From assembly GCF_000430645.1 (NCBI RefSeq), contig NZ_AUMK01000019.1:1-64000 (forward strand): a stretch of DNA of 64,000 bases, read 5' to 3'. The position numbers were made by a program, and so were the translations under genes. Every line of letters begins with the position of its first letter. Within the stretch, counting starts at the first letter, position 1. The DNA is from Aquimarina latercula DSM 2041 (GTDB lineage: Bacteria; Bacteroidota; Bacteroidia; Flavobacteriales; Flavobacteriaceae). Positions 7,792 to 16,781 of the stretch are shown in pieces. The notes beneath the pieces are model-generated. The model was not told the origin of the DNA. It ran no database searches and saw only the letters and a list, made by a program, of their open reading frames with translations.

Positions 7792-8071
7792 TAAACAAAA
7801 TGTATTTGACATCACCTTGCAGGGCTACGGAACAATTACGGAAGTATTTCAGGTAGCCCTGCAAAATGGGATGGGTATTACCGATACCATACCCGCGGGC
7901 ACTACCATCGAGATACCAGAGAACCAGCAAGCAACCGACCCTGAAGTATTGGAATATTACAACACCTATAAAGTACGTCCAGTAACAGAGGTAAGTCAGA
8001 TAGTACAAACCATTGAACCATCAAAAGGAATTGGTTCTATGATTATTAAAGAAACTTTTATAGTAGGATGA
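7772..8071 (+). CDS. LysM-like tail protein (gpX-like, 99 aa)
   Basis: The ATG at 7772 (MKINVIDKQNVFDI) is preferred over an in-frame TTG at 7763. The pattern QNVFDITLQGYGTITEVFQVA, then LQNGMGITDTIPAGTTIEIP, is a LysM-type fold like that of P2 gpX-type tail proteins. In phages such domains help fix the baseplate or bind peptidoglycan. It overlaps both neighbours, which is consistent with a single late operon. Confidence 0.55.
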   Translation: MKINVIDKQNVFDITLQGYGTITEVFQVALQNGMGITDTIPAGTTIEIPENQQATDPEVLEYYNTYKVRPVTEVSQIVQTIEPSKGIGSMIIKETFIVG

Positions 8072-8979
8072 AAACCGCAGCACACGTATTAAAAACATAT
8101 TTCGAAACTGGAGACGTACCGACGCAAAACCAGTTTGAAAACTTAATCGATTCTTTTCACCATAAAGACGATGGAGCGATCATTACAAAAATATCGGTAA
8201 GCACTACCGGAACCGTGCAATTTGATTTTACCGATGGCAGCACTGTAGTAATTGAGAAATACAACCCGCCCAGTGAACGCCCCATAAGTTTTATTACCGA
8301 CTTACAATCTCTTTTGGATCAAATGAACCAGAAACTCAACTTAAAGGTAGATCAGGAAGAAGGCAAAGGATTGTCGCAGGCAAATTTTACACAGGCGGAA
8401 AAAGAAAAATTAGCAAGCCTAGAGAACTACATCCCGCCAAGTGAACGCCCGATTAGCTTTATTGCTGGTTTAGTTTCCATCTTAGATCAAATGGCACAGG
8501 ATATTACCTTAAAAGTAGCTAAGGAAGACGGTAAAGGATTATCAGAGGCTAATTTCACTCAGGAAGAAAAAGAGAAGTTAGCAGGATTAGAGCAACAACC
8601 ACCCCAAAGCGTTGAAAGCTATGACCGCTTTAGATACATCAATACGATCGATGATGATTTTACCAACGCTGAGGAAGTACTGGATGCGCTAAGCGTTATT
8701 GTTCAGTATTACCTGGTCAGAACGCCTAACGGTTCAGTGTATTTTATCTGTAAGCTTGGGAGTCTCTCCATTGATGATCTTGATAAGTGCCGTGTAGAAC
8801 TGATACGCGATATTGGAAGAATTACCAATATACCACGAGAGCGCAACTGGCAACTATCCGATGCAAAATACGAGGTATGGAATTTTCCAGCGACTGGAAT
8901 AAGTGAAAACACCTTTGAACATAATGCACTATATCATTTCAATTTTTGGAGACTCAAAAACCCGTCTTTTGAATCCTAA
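8068..8979 (+). CDS. Phage fibre-like protein with internal duplication
   Basis: A 303-residue protein. After an N-terminal domain (about residues 1-66) come two copies of a 56-residue unit starting PPSERPISFI and ending in EKEKLA-LE. They contain the GKGLS-ANFTQ-EKEKLA motif common in phage fibres and collagen-free trimeric shafts. The C-terminal part (from about residue 180) is different, with Trp- and Tyr-containing segments, and may form a head domain. It lies between the LysM-like protein and the baseplate J-like gene. A fibre or tail-spike component is likely; receptor specificity cannot be read from the sequence. Confidence 0.55.
   Translation: MKTAAHVLKTYFETGDVPTQNQFENLIDSFHHKDDGAIITKISVSTTGTVQFDFTDGSTVVIEKYNPPSERPISFITDLQSLLDQMNQKLNLKVDQEEGKGLSQANFTQAEKEKLASLENYIPPSERPISFIAGLVSILDQMAQDITLKVAKEDGKGLSEANFTQEEKEKLAGLEQQPPQSVESYDRFRYINTIDDDFTNAEEVLDALSVIVQYYLVRTPNGSVYFICKLGSLSIDDLDKCRVELIRDIGRITNIPRERNWQLSDAKYEVWNFPATGISENTFEHNALYHFNFWRLKNPSFES
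8266..8601 (+). repeat. Two tandem 168-bp units inside the fibre gene
   Basis: Unit 1 is 8266-8433 and unit 2 is 8434-8601, each 56 codons and in frame. Both encode PPSERPISFI at the start and GKGLS-ANFTQ-EKEKLA near the end. The DNA has diverged more than the protein, so the duplication is not recent. Confidence 0.75.
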
Positions 8980-8994
8980 TATAAATCTTTTGCC

Positions 8995-9879
8995 ATGCCC
9001 AGAACTATAGAAGAAATACAGCAAACCATTCTTACAAAAAAAATCGATGCCCAGAACTTACAGGATTTGGAGGTATTAACCACCAATGAAGAAAATACTA
9101 TCGATGCCTTAACCAGTGATTCAAAGGTAAGTGTTTGGCGTGTATGGGTGTACATTGTTGCCTTTGTCATCTTTACCTTAGAAATGTTATGGGACATCTT
9201 CAGGAAGGAAGTAGATACCCTAATTGAAGAAAATGAACTTCACAACTTCCCCTGGTACAAAAAAAAGGCGTTAAGCTTTCAGTACGGACAGGCATTAGTA
9301 CCTGAAACAGACTACTACGATAATACAGGACTTACCGTGCAGCAAATACAAAACCGTAAGATTGTAAAACACGTATCAGTGATTCGTAAAATATCAGGAG
9401 GAAAAGGATTTTTAGAGTTGAAACTTGCAAAAGAAATCAATGGAGAACTCATCCCTTTAAACGCCCCGGAAATGGAAGCATTCCAAGGATATATGTTTTT
9501 AGTGGCAGACGCAGGGACCTTTATAGAATATATTTCCTTGCCTAATGACAGTTTACGCCTTGTCTTAGATATCTATTATGATCCGCTGGTCCTCTATAGT
9601 GACGGACAACGAAAAGACGGAACCGACAACCAGCCCGTGCAGAAAGCTATCAATGACTTTTTGTACAATTTAGAATTTAACGGGGAACTCATACTCGATA
9701 GACTCTTAGAGCATTTACGCACCGTAGAAGGCGTGAAAATACCTGTGATTCGTGAAGCTTTTACAAAGTTTGGAGCATTCGACTATGAGCCTTTAGATGT
9801 GAGCTATATCGCAAGAGCCGGATATATGAGATTAGACACCGAAAACACACTAATAAATTATATTCCGCGTGAACTTTAG
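8995..9879 (+). CDS. Baseplate J-like protein
   Basis: The 294-residue protein resembles the gpJ/Mu gp47 family used in Bacteroidetes prophages. The N-terminal part contains a hydrophobic helix (VWVYIVAFVIFTLEMLWDIF) that is probably structural rather than a membrane anchor. The C-terminal third carries the characteristic arrangement PVQKAINDFLYNLEFNGELILDRLLEHLRTVEGVKIP. J-like proteins form the wedge ring that triggers sheath contraction. It overlaps the next gene by 11 bases. Confidence 0.55.
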   Translation: MPRTIEEIQQTILTKKIDAQNLQDLEVLTTNEENTIDALTSDSKVSVWRVWVYIVAFVIFTLEMLWDIFRKEVDTLIEENELHNFPWYKKKALSFQYGQALVPETDYYDNTGLTVQQIQNRKIVKHVSVIRKISGGKGFLELKLAKEINGELIPLNAPEMEAFQGYMFLVADAGTFIEYISLPNDSLRLVLDIYYDPLVLYSDGQRKDGTDNQPVQKAINDFLYNLEFNGELILDRLLEHLRTVEGVKIPVIREAFTKFGAFDYEPLDVSYIARAGYMRLDTENTLINYIPREL

Positions 9880-10369
9880 TTTTATATACAATATCAATTT
9901 TGCAAAACTTGTTGCCGATTTGTTGCCTATCGATTGGAGACAACCCGCCATGTTGCAATGGTTGGAAATGTTAACCGCTCCCTTGGTAGTATTACACGAG
10001 GATTTTTTAAAATACCGCAAAGCAAAAATTTATAGGTTAACGCATAACTCGCAGGTGTGTTATTTACAGGCGGTTCTTAATGATGCCTTTGATAATACGT
10101 TAAGACGTATACGCATACAAAATGGGCGATTATTACAACCTGTGTATTTCTACACACCTCCTGAAGAGAGACCCGTGTATTTTGAAACACAATATTTTTA
10201 TGATCCCGTCGACATCGCATCAGACTCCACCGATTTTGTGGTGTGTATTCCCATTGACTTACAACCTAACAACAGCATTGCTTTGGAAAGTTACCTCAGT
10301 GATGCAAGGGCACTTATTAACAGCTATAAACTAGCATCAAAAACCTACAGTATAAAATGGATAAACTAA
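9869..10369 (+). CDS. Tail protein I-like baseplate protein
   Basis: A 166-residue protein directly after the J-like gene, the place of gpI (P2) or gp48 (Mu). The start is a GTG that overlaps the previous stop. The next in-frame ATG is about 80 bases further on and would remove the conserved-looking segment FAKLVADLLPIDWRQPAMLQWL. The middle contains HNSQVCYLQAVLNDAFDN, typical of these wedge proteins. Confidence comes mainly from position. Confidence 0.5.
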   Translation: MNFSFIYNINFAKLVADLLPIDWRQPAMLQWLEMLTAPLVVLHEDFLKYRKAKIYRLTHNSQVCYLQAVLNDAFDNTLRRIRIQNGRLLQPVYFYTPPEERPVYFETQYFYDPVDIASDSTDFVVCIPIDLQPNNSIALESYLSDARALINSYKLASKTYSIKWIN

Positions 10370-11256
10370 GATTATTTACAGGAGGATTCCCAGGTACTAC
10401 AAAAACGTTTGATTTTTTACAATCAGCATATACTAACGCTATTGGCGCACTTACCGCGTTAGGCGGTGATTCATATATCATTAAAGGACTCCAAAGAAAT
10501 GGAACAAACATCGCAGCGGGAGCGATTGTATATAATGGCGAATATTTACCCTTTGTAACGGGTCCGTTTTCTCAAACCGTTAGTATATACGAAGATGTAG
10601 AAGAAGTACCTTACAATGAGGATAGTGATAACGATGGGAATCTCGACCTAAAACCCGCCTATGTGACCAGGTATGCCAAGTGTGGGGACGATGGTATAGA
10701 AACCTTTGACTTTTCAGAACTAAAAACCTTAACACCGCTTAGCCAACAATCGACACCCATAGGTGGGATTATCATGTGGAGCGGTACCACCATTCCCCAA
10801 GGATGGCATCTTTGTGATGGTAGCAACGGAACCCCAAACCTAACCAATAAATTTATCGTAGGAGCTGGCGATAACTACACCATCGGACAACGTGGAGGAA
10901 GGGACACGGTCACATTAACCACTGATCAAATGCCCTCGCATTCCCACCAAGGGGTAACCGATAATAAAGGGGAGCACAGACATACAGGATCAACCAATAC
11001 AACAGGATCGCATACTCATTCAGTGCCAAACGAAACGGGACCCGATGGAGGTAATGGAGTGCATTTTACAATTCAAGGAAATAATAGAACAAGACAACAA
11101 GGGAGAGCAGCTGGGTCACACAGTCACACCGTCAGCACAAATAATGCGGGTATGCATAATCATAATTTTGTTACATCATTTGTGGGGAATAACAAAGATC
11201 ATGAGAACAGACCTCCGTATTATGCGCTTGCTTTCATACAATATCAGGGACAATAA
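10357..11256 (+). CDS. Tail collar fibre protein with HxH motifs
   Basis: The 299-residue protein contains a phage tail collar domain from about residue 137: IGGIIMWSGTTIPQGWHLCDG, then TPNLTNKFIVGAGDNYTIGQRGG, ending ENRPPYYALAFIQY. Between these is a run of His-x-His motifs (SHSH, EHRH, SHTH, SHSH, MHNH), which in long tail fibres bind iron ions along a needle. The C-terminus therefore probably forms the cell-contacting tip. It overlaps the gpI-like gene by 13 bases and is the last structural gene before the methylase. Confidence 0.7.
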   Translation: MDKLRLFTGGFPGTTKTFDFLQSAYTNAIGALTALGGDSYIIKGLQRNGTNIAAGAIVYNGEYLPFVTGPFSQTVSIYEDVEEVPYNEDSDNDGNLDLKPAYVTRYAKCGDDGIETFDFSELKTLTPLSQQSTPIGGIIMWSGTTIPQGWHLCDGSNGTPNLTNKFIVGAGDNYTIGQRGGRDTVTLTTDQMPSHSHQGVTDNKGEHRHTGSTNTTGSHTHSVPNETGPDGGNGVHFTIQGNNRTRQQGRAAGSHSHTVSTNNAGMHNHNFVTSFVGNNKDHENRPPYYALAFIQYQGQ

Positions 11257-11283
11257 CAAAAATTAATAGGGAAAACTAAAATT

Positions 11284-12114
11284 ATGCAAACAACAAAGCA
11301 GTACATGGCAGCACCGCTGCCATTTCAGGGACAAAAGAGAAATTTAGCTAAACAATTCAAAGCAGCATTAAACAAACGTACACCACCCAAAGTGTACGTC
11401 GATTTGTTTGGTGGTTCTGGACTATTAAGCAGAATTGCAAAAGACGTGCATCCACAAGCAACAGTGGTATACAACGATTATGACAATTATAGACAGAGAA
11501 TACAGCATATACCGGCTACAAATCGCGTGCTAAATGATATTAGGAAAATGGTAGTGGACCTACCAGCAAAAACACGTATTCCTCAAATCATTAAAAACAA
11601 AATTATAGAGCGCATAGAGCAAGAAACGGGGTATCTGGATTATATTACCTTATCCACGTATTTGCTGTTCTCTATGAACTTTGTAAACTCTTTAGAAGAG
11701 TTAAAAAAGCAAACATTCTACAATAGAGTACGACACACAGAAATACCAGAAGCAAAAGACTATCTAAAAGGGTTGGAAGTAGTATTCTATGACTACCGCG
11801 AATTATTTGAACGATATAACGGTAGTGATCAGGTTGTGTTTATTGTAGACCCGCCATACTTATCAACTGATTGCGGATCCTATAAAAACTATTGGAAACT
11901 TAAAGAACATTTAGACGTTCTAAAGGTCCTAAAAGGCGGGCGGTATATCTATTTTACTTCTAATAAGAGTAATGTAGTAGAACTTTGCGAATGGATTGAA
12001 ACGAATACCGGTGGTGTAAATCCATTTTATAATGCCGAGACGATCTCCAGAACCAATATTGTGAACTATCAGTCATCATACAGCGATATTATGCTGATAG
12101 ACTGGGAAATTTAA
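11284..12114 (+). CDS. DNA adenine N6-methyltransferase, D12 class
   Basis: The 276-residue protein has the D12/Dam-type order of motifs. A PFQGQKRNLAKQF segment near the N-terminus precedes the S-adenosylmethionine-binding motif DLFGGSGLLS (about residues 40-49), and the catalytic motif DPPY is at about residue 195. It transfers a methyl group to adenine N6 in DNA, probably to protect phage DNA from restriction. The target sequence cannot be read off. No restriction enzyme is nearby, so it is an orphan methylase, common at the end of phage late regions. Confidence 0.8.
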   Translation: MQTTKQYMAAPLPFQGQKRNLAKQFKAALNKRTPPKVYVDLFGGSGLLSRIAKDVHPQATVVYNDYDNYRQRIQHIPATNRVLNDIRKMVVDLPAKTRIPQIIKNKIIERIEQETGYLDYITLSTYLLFSMNFVNSLEELKKQTFYNRVRHTEIPEAKDYLKGLEVVFYDYRELFERYNGSDQVVFIVDPPYLSTDCGSYKNYWKLKEHLDVLKVLKGGRYIYFTSNKSNVVELCEWIETNTGGVNPFYNAETISRTNIVNYQSSYSDIMLIDWEI

Positions 12115-12148
12115 AAACTATTTAAACACCATTTAAAAACACTTTAAA

Positions 12149-12325
12149 ATGAAAGGACAAACAGTAATTAAAATCAACTCTCTAGTTTCTGAATTGAAGA
12201 TTGAAGTTCATGAATGCGATCACTGTAAGAGTTTAGATCAATCCCACAAATTGAAAGAGACATTGACGAATCTTGTGGCGGAATCGCTCCTAGAAGCAAT
12301 TTCAATTGTGAAAGATAAGAGCTAA
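12149..12325 (+). CDS. Small possible phage ORF (58 aa) after the methylase
   Basis: An ATG at 12149 opens a 58-codon frame to the TAA at 12323-12325, 34 bases downstream of the methylase stop on the same strand. The product begins MKGQTVIKINSLVSELKIEV and contains ECDHCK, a possible half of a metal site. It overlaps an opposite-strand frame (12174-12497); at most one is likely to be real over the shared part. Same-strand position and spacing favour this one. Confidence 0.4.
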   Translation: MKGQTVIKINSLVSELKIEVHECDHCKSLDQSHKLKETLTNLVAESLLEAISIVKDKS

Positions 12326-12497
12326 GAAATTTTTTATGAAGAACATTAGCATAATATCTTTCAAAAGGAATATCATTAATAGTAGAGCTTTCAAACTGCT
12401 TTTGTGTAGCTATTAAAGCTTTTTCATAAAAATCATTTTCATAGCAATCAAAGTCAAATTCAGATTCAAGACACTCAGCAAATTTTTTAATATTCAT
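12174..12497 (-). CDS. Unknown 107-aa frame at the phage/host junction, possibly truncated host gene
   Basis: The N-terminal half (from MNIKKFAECLESEFDF to about residue 57, HKKF) has balanced, protein-like composition and lies in AT-rich sequence. The second half lies antisense to the small + frame and in phage-like DNA. A host gene cut by prophage insertion and ending by chance in phage sequence would look like this. I do not recognise a family. It could also be a spurious frame. Confidence 0.3.
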   Translation of the reverse strand: MNIKKFAECLESEFDFDCYENDFYEKALIATQKQFESSTINDIPFERYYANVLHKKFLSSYLSQLKLLLGAIPPQDSSMSLSICGIDLNSYSDRIHELQSSIQKLES

Positions 12498-12540
12498 GTA
12501 AATTTAGGTATTAATATTGAAGGCTAAAGATAGACAAATT

Positions 12541-12579
12541 CCCGCTCAGATTTAAGTATCTCAGCGGGGTCATTTTTTT
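12541..12579 (+). terminator. Intrinsic terminator after the prophage
   Basis: CCCGCT (12541-12546) pairs with AGCGGG (12563-12568), with an inner AGAT/ATCT pairing, followed by seven T residues at 573-579. It would stop rightward transcription from the phage late operon before the host genes. Confidence 0.75.
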
Positions 12580-12769
12580 GTAAAAAATTCGAGCTCAAAA
12601 ATTTGCGTACATTAAAAGAAAAAGTTGCACATTTGGAATCGCCGATTACGAGTGAACACTACAGGCTCCTCTATTTGTTAATATTTCTGATGATTGTTAA
12701 AATCTCCTTAAAATAGAGTTTGCCAGCATTCCATTTTTTTATCTTCAGCGTTCAACTAAACTCGAGCAT

Positions 12770-14671
12770 ATGCGATCAACTAGAATACTACTATTATCTT
12801 TTCTGAGTCTTTTTATTTTTATAACATCCTGTAATAAAAAAACAGAAACTATTGATAATACAGAAACTAAAGAAGAAGTCACAACTAGTGAAGAAAAAGA
12901 TACGTATGATGTAAAAGAATTTTACTCTAAAAAGGAAGTAGATATTGTAATGAGGGATGGGACCAAATTGCATACTACAATTTATTCACCAAAAGATACA
13001 AGTAAAAAGTATCCAATATTAATGCAAAGAACACCTTATAGTTCTAGACCCTATGGAGAGGATCAGTTTCGTTCTAAAATAGGTCCGAATGAATTTTTGA
13101 TGAAGGAAGGTAATATTGTTGTATATCAAGATGTTCGAGGTAGATGGATGAGTGAAGGAGTATATGACAATATGAGAGCATACATTCCTAATAAAAAAGA
13201 TAAACAATTTGATGAAGCAAGTGATACATACGATACTATTGAATGGTTAGTAAATAATGTTGAAAATAATAATGGTAATGTAGGTGTTTGGGGAATTTCG
13301 TACCCTGGTTTTTATGCAACATATTCCTTATTAGACTCTCATCCAGCGCTAAAGGCTGTGTCTCCTCAGGCATGTATTGGTGATTTCTTTTTTGATGATT
13401 TCCACCATAATGGAGCGTATTTATTGAGTTATTGGAGAGCAACGGCGGTATTTGGTTATGAAAAAACAGAGCCGATAAAAGAAAGTTGGTATACATTTCC
13501 AGAGCTAAAGGCCAAGGATCAATATCAGTTTTTTCTAGATGCTGGACCACTAAGTACTTTAGATCAATATTATAAAGAAGATAATGTCTTCTGGACCCAA
13601 CTCAAAGAACACCCTAATTATGATGAGTTTTGGCAAAAAAGAGGAATTATTCAGCATCTTAAGGATATCAAACCTGCAGTAATGGTTGTTGGTGGTTTGT
13701 TTGATGCGGAAGATTTATACGGTCCGTTTGAGACGTATGAAAAAATAGAAAAAAACAGTGACAACTATAATATCATGGTTTTTGGCCCTTGGAGTCATGG
13801 AGATTGGGCAAGAAATAAAAAGCGTCAGGCAATAGGAAATGTGTATTTTGGAGATGATATTTCTCTTAATTTTCAACAAAACATAGAAACAAAATTCTTT
13901 AATCATTTTCTTAAAGGAGAAGGAGATAATGAAAGTGGATTAACAGAAATTCAGATTTTCGATACAGGAAAAAAGGAATGGAATACATTTGATAGTTGGC
14001 CTCCAAAAAATGCAGAAAAGAAAACAGTGTATCTATCTGGTGATGATTTAACAGAAACTTTTGGCAATGGATTTTCAGAATTTGTTAGTGATCCAAAAAA
14101 ACCTGTACCGTACACAGAAGATATAAAAATGGTATTTACACCTAGAAAATATATGACAGATGATCAGCGTTTTGCAGCGAGACGACCGGATGTACTGGTA
14201 TATGAAACTCCTGTGCTTACAGAAGATATGACACTTTCGGGAGAGATTTTGGCAAAGTTAAAAGTGGCAACTACAGGAACTGCTGCTGATTGGGTAGTTA
14301 AATTAATAGACGTGTATCCAGCTGATGCAGAAGATACAGAAGAAACACAGAAGTATCTTAAAATGTCTAACTATCATATGATGGTCCGAAGTGAAGTGCT
14401 TAGAGGAAGATTTAGAAATAGCTTTAGTAAGCCCGAGCCGTTTATACCAAATCAAAAAACAGATGTTAATATAAAGCTTCAGGATGTACATCATACATTT
14501 CTAAAAGGTCATAAAATTCAGATTCAGGTACAGAGTACTTGGTTTCCTTTTATAGACCTAAATCCACAGACTTTTGTACCTAATATTTTCAAAGCAAAAG
14601 CATCAGATTTTAAGAAACAAACGCATAAAGTTTTTGAGGATTCGTCAGTCGAGTTCTCCGTGTTAAAATAG
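12770..14671 (+). CDS. CocE/NonD family hydrolase, X-Pro dipeptidyl-peptidase (S15) like lipoprotein
   Basis: The 633-residue protein starts with a lipoprotein signal ending in ITSC. It then has an alpha/beta-hydrolase domain with the nucleophile motif GISYPG (Ser about 177), an acid in GLFDAEDLYGPFE and the catalytic His in FGPWSHGDW. The C-terminal beta domain (from about residue 400, with DMTLSGEILAKLKV) matches the S15/CocE jelly roll. S15-type enzymes release X-Pro dipeptides or hydrolyse esters and amides. The substrate is not predictable, but the surface lipoprotein form and the adjacent peptidase-like gene suggest peptide degradation. It is followed after 33 bases by the DUF885 gene, probably co-transcribed. 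Confidence 0.82.
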   Translation: MRSTRILLLSFLSLFIFITSCNKKTETIDNTETKEEVTTSEEKDTYDVKEFYSKKEVDIVMRDGTKLHTTIYSPKDTSKKYPILMQRTPYSSRPYGEDQFRSKIGPNEFLMKEGNIVVYQDVRGRWMSEGVYDNMRAYIPNKKDKQFDEASDTYDTIEWLVNNVENNNGNVGVWGISYPGFYATYSLLDSHPALKAVSPQACIGDFFFDDFHHNGAYLLSYWRATAVFGYEKTEPIKESWYTFPELKAKDQYQFFLDAGPLSTLDQYYKEDNVFWTQLKEHPNYDEFWQKRGIIQHLKDIKPAVMVVGGLFDAEDLYGPFETYEKIEKNSDNYNIMVFGPWSHGDWARNKKRQAIGNVYFGDDISLNFQQNIETKFFNHFLKGEGDNESGLTEIQIFDTGKKEWNTFDSWPPKNAEKKTVYLSGDDLTETFGNGFSEFVSDPKKPVPYTEDIKMVFTPRKYMTDDQRFAARRPDVLVYETPVLTEDMTLSGEILAKLKVATTGTAADWVVKLIDVYPADAEDTEETQKYLKMSNYHMMVRSEVLRGRFRNSFSKPEPFIPNQKTDVNIKLQDVHHTFLKGHKIQIQVQSTWFPFIDLNPQTFVPNIFKAKASDFKKQTHKVFEDSSVEFSVLK

Positions 14672-14704
14672 ACTAAACTAACTAAATTTAATACCCCTTT
14701 AGAA

Positions 14705-16573
14705 ATGATTAAAGCAAAATTTACTTTGTTATCTTTTTGCTTCTTACTATTTATTTCTGCCTGTAAGAATACTAGTGAGGAGATTAAACCTTTAGTGTCT
14801 GCTGAAGAACAAATCGAGATACACTCCAAAAAACTTAATGATTGGTTTGAGACTCAGTTTCAAGAAGAAGTAGCTGAATCTCCTATGATGCAAACGTATT
14901 TAGGTGTAAAAACAGAAGATTATGGTAAATGGGATGATGTTTCTTCTAAAAAAGAAGTAAAAGACTTGGATAAAGCTAAAAAAAGATTGAGGTATTTAAA
15001 TGATTCAATTGATATTACTAAACTAAATAAAGCTACTGCTTTGAGTTATCGATTGATGAAAGAAGATTTAAGAAATGAAATAGATGATTTTCAATATCGT
15101 TTTTATGATTATCCAATAAATCAAATGCATGGAATGCAGGCAGAAATCCCAGCTTTTTTGATCAATATGCATAAAATAGAAAATAAGAATGATGCAGATG
15201 CTTATATTTCAAGACTGGAAGGAATGGATGAGCTATTTGCGCAGCAATCAGAAAATATTAAGATCAGGGAAAAGAATGGAATTGTTCCTCCTAAGTTCGT
15301 TTTTGCTAAGGTTCTTAATGATTGCCGTAATCTAGTAACAGGTAAACCATTTGATGATTCGAACAATGAAAGCACATTATTATCTGATTTCAAATCTAAA
15401 ATAGAGAAATTAGAGATTTCAGAAGAAGAAAAAGATAGTTTGGTTTTTAAAGCTGAGTTGGCTTTAAAAGGAGATGTGAAAACTGCCTATGATCAACTAA
15501 TTACTTTCTTAGAAGATCAACAACAAAGAGCTACAACAGAAGATGGAGCTTGGAAATTTCCAAAAGGTAATGCGTTTTATAATAATGCTTTAAGACGAAC
15601 TACTACTACCAATATGACTGCAGAACAAATTCATCAACTTGGTTTGGATGAGGTAGCTAGAATTCATAAGGAAATGAAAGATATTATGACGGAGCTTAAG
15701 TACGAAGGCACGTTACAAGACTTTTTTAAGTTCATGAAGGAAGATGAGAGGTTTTATTATAGTAATGACCAAGTTGGTAGAGAAGAATATCTTAAAAGAG
15801 CCGTGGGGTTGATTGATAACATGAAATCTAGAATGGATGAGTTATTTATCACTAAACCCAAAGCTGATATTGTAGTAAAAGCAGTAGAACCATTTAGAGA
15901 AAAAAGTGCCGGAAAAGCATTTTATCAAAGAGGAACTCCAGATGGATCACGGCCAGGAACTTATTATGCAAATCTATATGATATGGAGGCAATGCCAAAA
16001 TATCAGATGGAAGCTCTTGCCTATCATGAGGGAATACCTGGACATCATATGCAAATTTCAATTGCTCAAGAATTAGAAGATGTTCCTAAGTTTAGAAAAT
16101 TTGGGGGATATCAAGCTTATGTAGAAGGGTGGGGATTGTACAATGAATTTTTACCAAAGGAAATTGGACTTTACAATGATCCATATTCTAATTTTGGAAG
16201 ATTAGCAATGGAGTTATGGAGAGCCTGTAGATTAGTAGTAGATACTGGTATACATGCTAAGAAATGGACCAGAGAAGAAGGAATTAAATATTATACGGAT
16301 AATACTCCAAATGCCGAGAGTGATGCAATAAAAATGGTAGAAAGACATATCGTAATGCCAGGTCAAGCTACTGCTTATAAAATAGGAATGAATAAAATTC
16401 TAGAATTAAGAGAAGGTGCTAGGTCTAAATTAGGTAATGAGTTATTCGATATAAGAGAGTTTCATGATGTAGTTTTGACAAATGGAGCGGTACCGCTTAC
16501 TATACTTGAAGAATTAGTGAATGAATGGATAGCATCAAAGCGTAAAACATTGGAAACTAAAGAAACGAGTTGA
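14705..16573 (+). CDS. DUF885 family lipoprotein, probable metallopeptidase
   Basis: The 622-residue protein has a lipoprotein signal (lipobox ISAC). Its C-terminal half carries the family signature HEGIPGHHMQ (first His about 441), a HExxH-like zinc-binding pattern. A Glu-containing segment (YVEGWGLYNEF) and the MELWRACRLVVDTGIH stretch follow. DUF885 proteins are related to the M3/M32-type gluzincin fold, and many are annotated as uncharacterised peptidases. The length is typical. The position directly after a CocE/S15-type lipoprotein suggests joint action on peptides outside the cell. It ends shortly before a strong terminator. Confidence 0.8.
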   Translation: MIKAKFTLLSFCFLLFISACKNTSEEIKPLVSAEEQIEIHSKKLNDWFETQFQEEVAESPMMQTYLGVKTEDYGKWDDVSSKKEVKDLDKAKKRLRYLNDSIDITKLNKATALSYRLMKEDLRNEIDDFQYRFYDYPINQMHGMQAEIPAFLINMHKIENKNDADAYISRLEGMDELFAQQSENIKIREKNGIVPPKFVFAKVLNDCRNLVTGKPFDDSNNESTLLSDFKSKIEKLEISEEEKDSLVFKAELALKGDVKTAYDQLITFLEDQQQRATTEDGAWKFPKGNAFYNNALRRTTTTNMTAEQIHQLGLDEVARIHKEMKDIMTELKYEGTLQDFFKFMKEDERFYYSNDQVGREEYLKRAVGLIDNMKSRMDELFITKPKADIVVKAVEPFREKSAGKAFYQRGTPDGSRPGTYYANLYDMEAMPKYQMEALAYHEGIPGHHMQISIAQELEDVPKFRKFGGYQAYVEGWGLYNEFLPKEIGLYNDPYSNFGRLAMELWRACRLVVDTGIHAKKWTREEGIKYYTDNTPNAESDAIKMVERHIVMPGQATAYKIGMNKILELREGARSKLGNELFDIREFHDVVLTNGAVPLTILEELVNEWIASKRKTLETKETS

Positions 16574-16608
16574 TATTCGGTTTAATATTAATCTGGCATA
16601 CGTAATTT

Positions 16609-16641
16609 ATAGCCTTTCACTCGCTGAAAGGCTATTTTTTT
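16609..16641 (+). terminator. Intrinsic terminator after the DUF885 gene
   Basis: An 11-bp perfect stem, ATAGCCTTTCA (16609-16619) with TGAAAGGCTAT (16625-16635), encloses a five-base loop and is followed by a run of T to 16641. Confidence 0.88.
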
Positions 16642-16781
16642 GATCTAAATGGATCTAAATTATGGTTAATCTGTAAATTTAAGTAAGAATAATACTACAA
16701 TATAACATTTTTTAAGATATTTTTGTGTACTTTACTGGTGTAATTGGTGTTTAATCTGATTCTAGCCCCAAAATAGATCAT

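Larger units (their letters stand above)
12115..12769. other. Right boundary region of the prophage
   Basis: Base composition changes here from the G+C-richer phage operon to the AT-rich host genes starting at 12770. The stretch holds the two small overlapping frames described separately, a strong + strand terminator (12541-12579) and otherwise no gene. I cannot define the exact end, because the left phage end and any target duplication lie outside the window. Confidence 0.45.

Noticed and set aside
5065..11256. Interpretation as an extracellular contractile injection system or type VI-like system
   Set aside because: A capsid gene, holin, endolysin and DNA methylase point to a phage; no AAA ATPase or toxin cargo typical of injection systems is seen in the window.
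12770..16573. Possible genomic-island cargo next to the prophage (two hydrolases)
   Set aside because: The genes have normal host composition, their own terminator and lie past the phage terminator, so they are better read as host genes.
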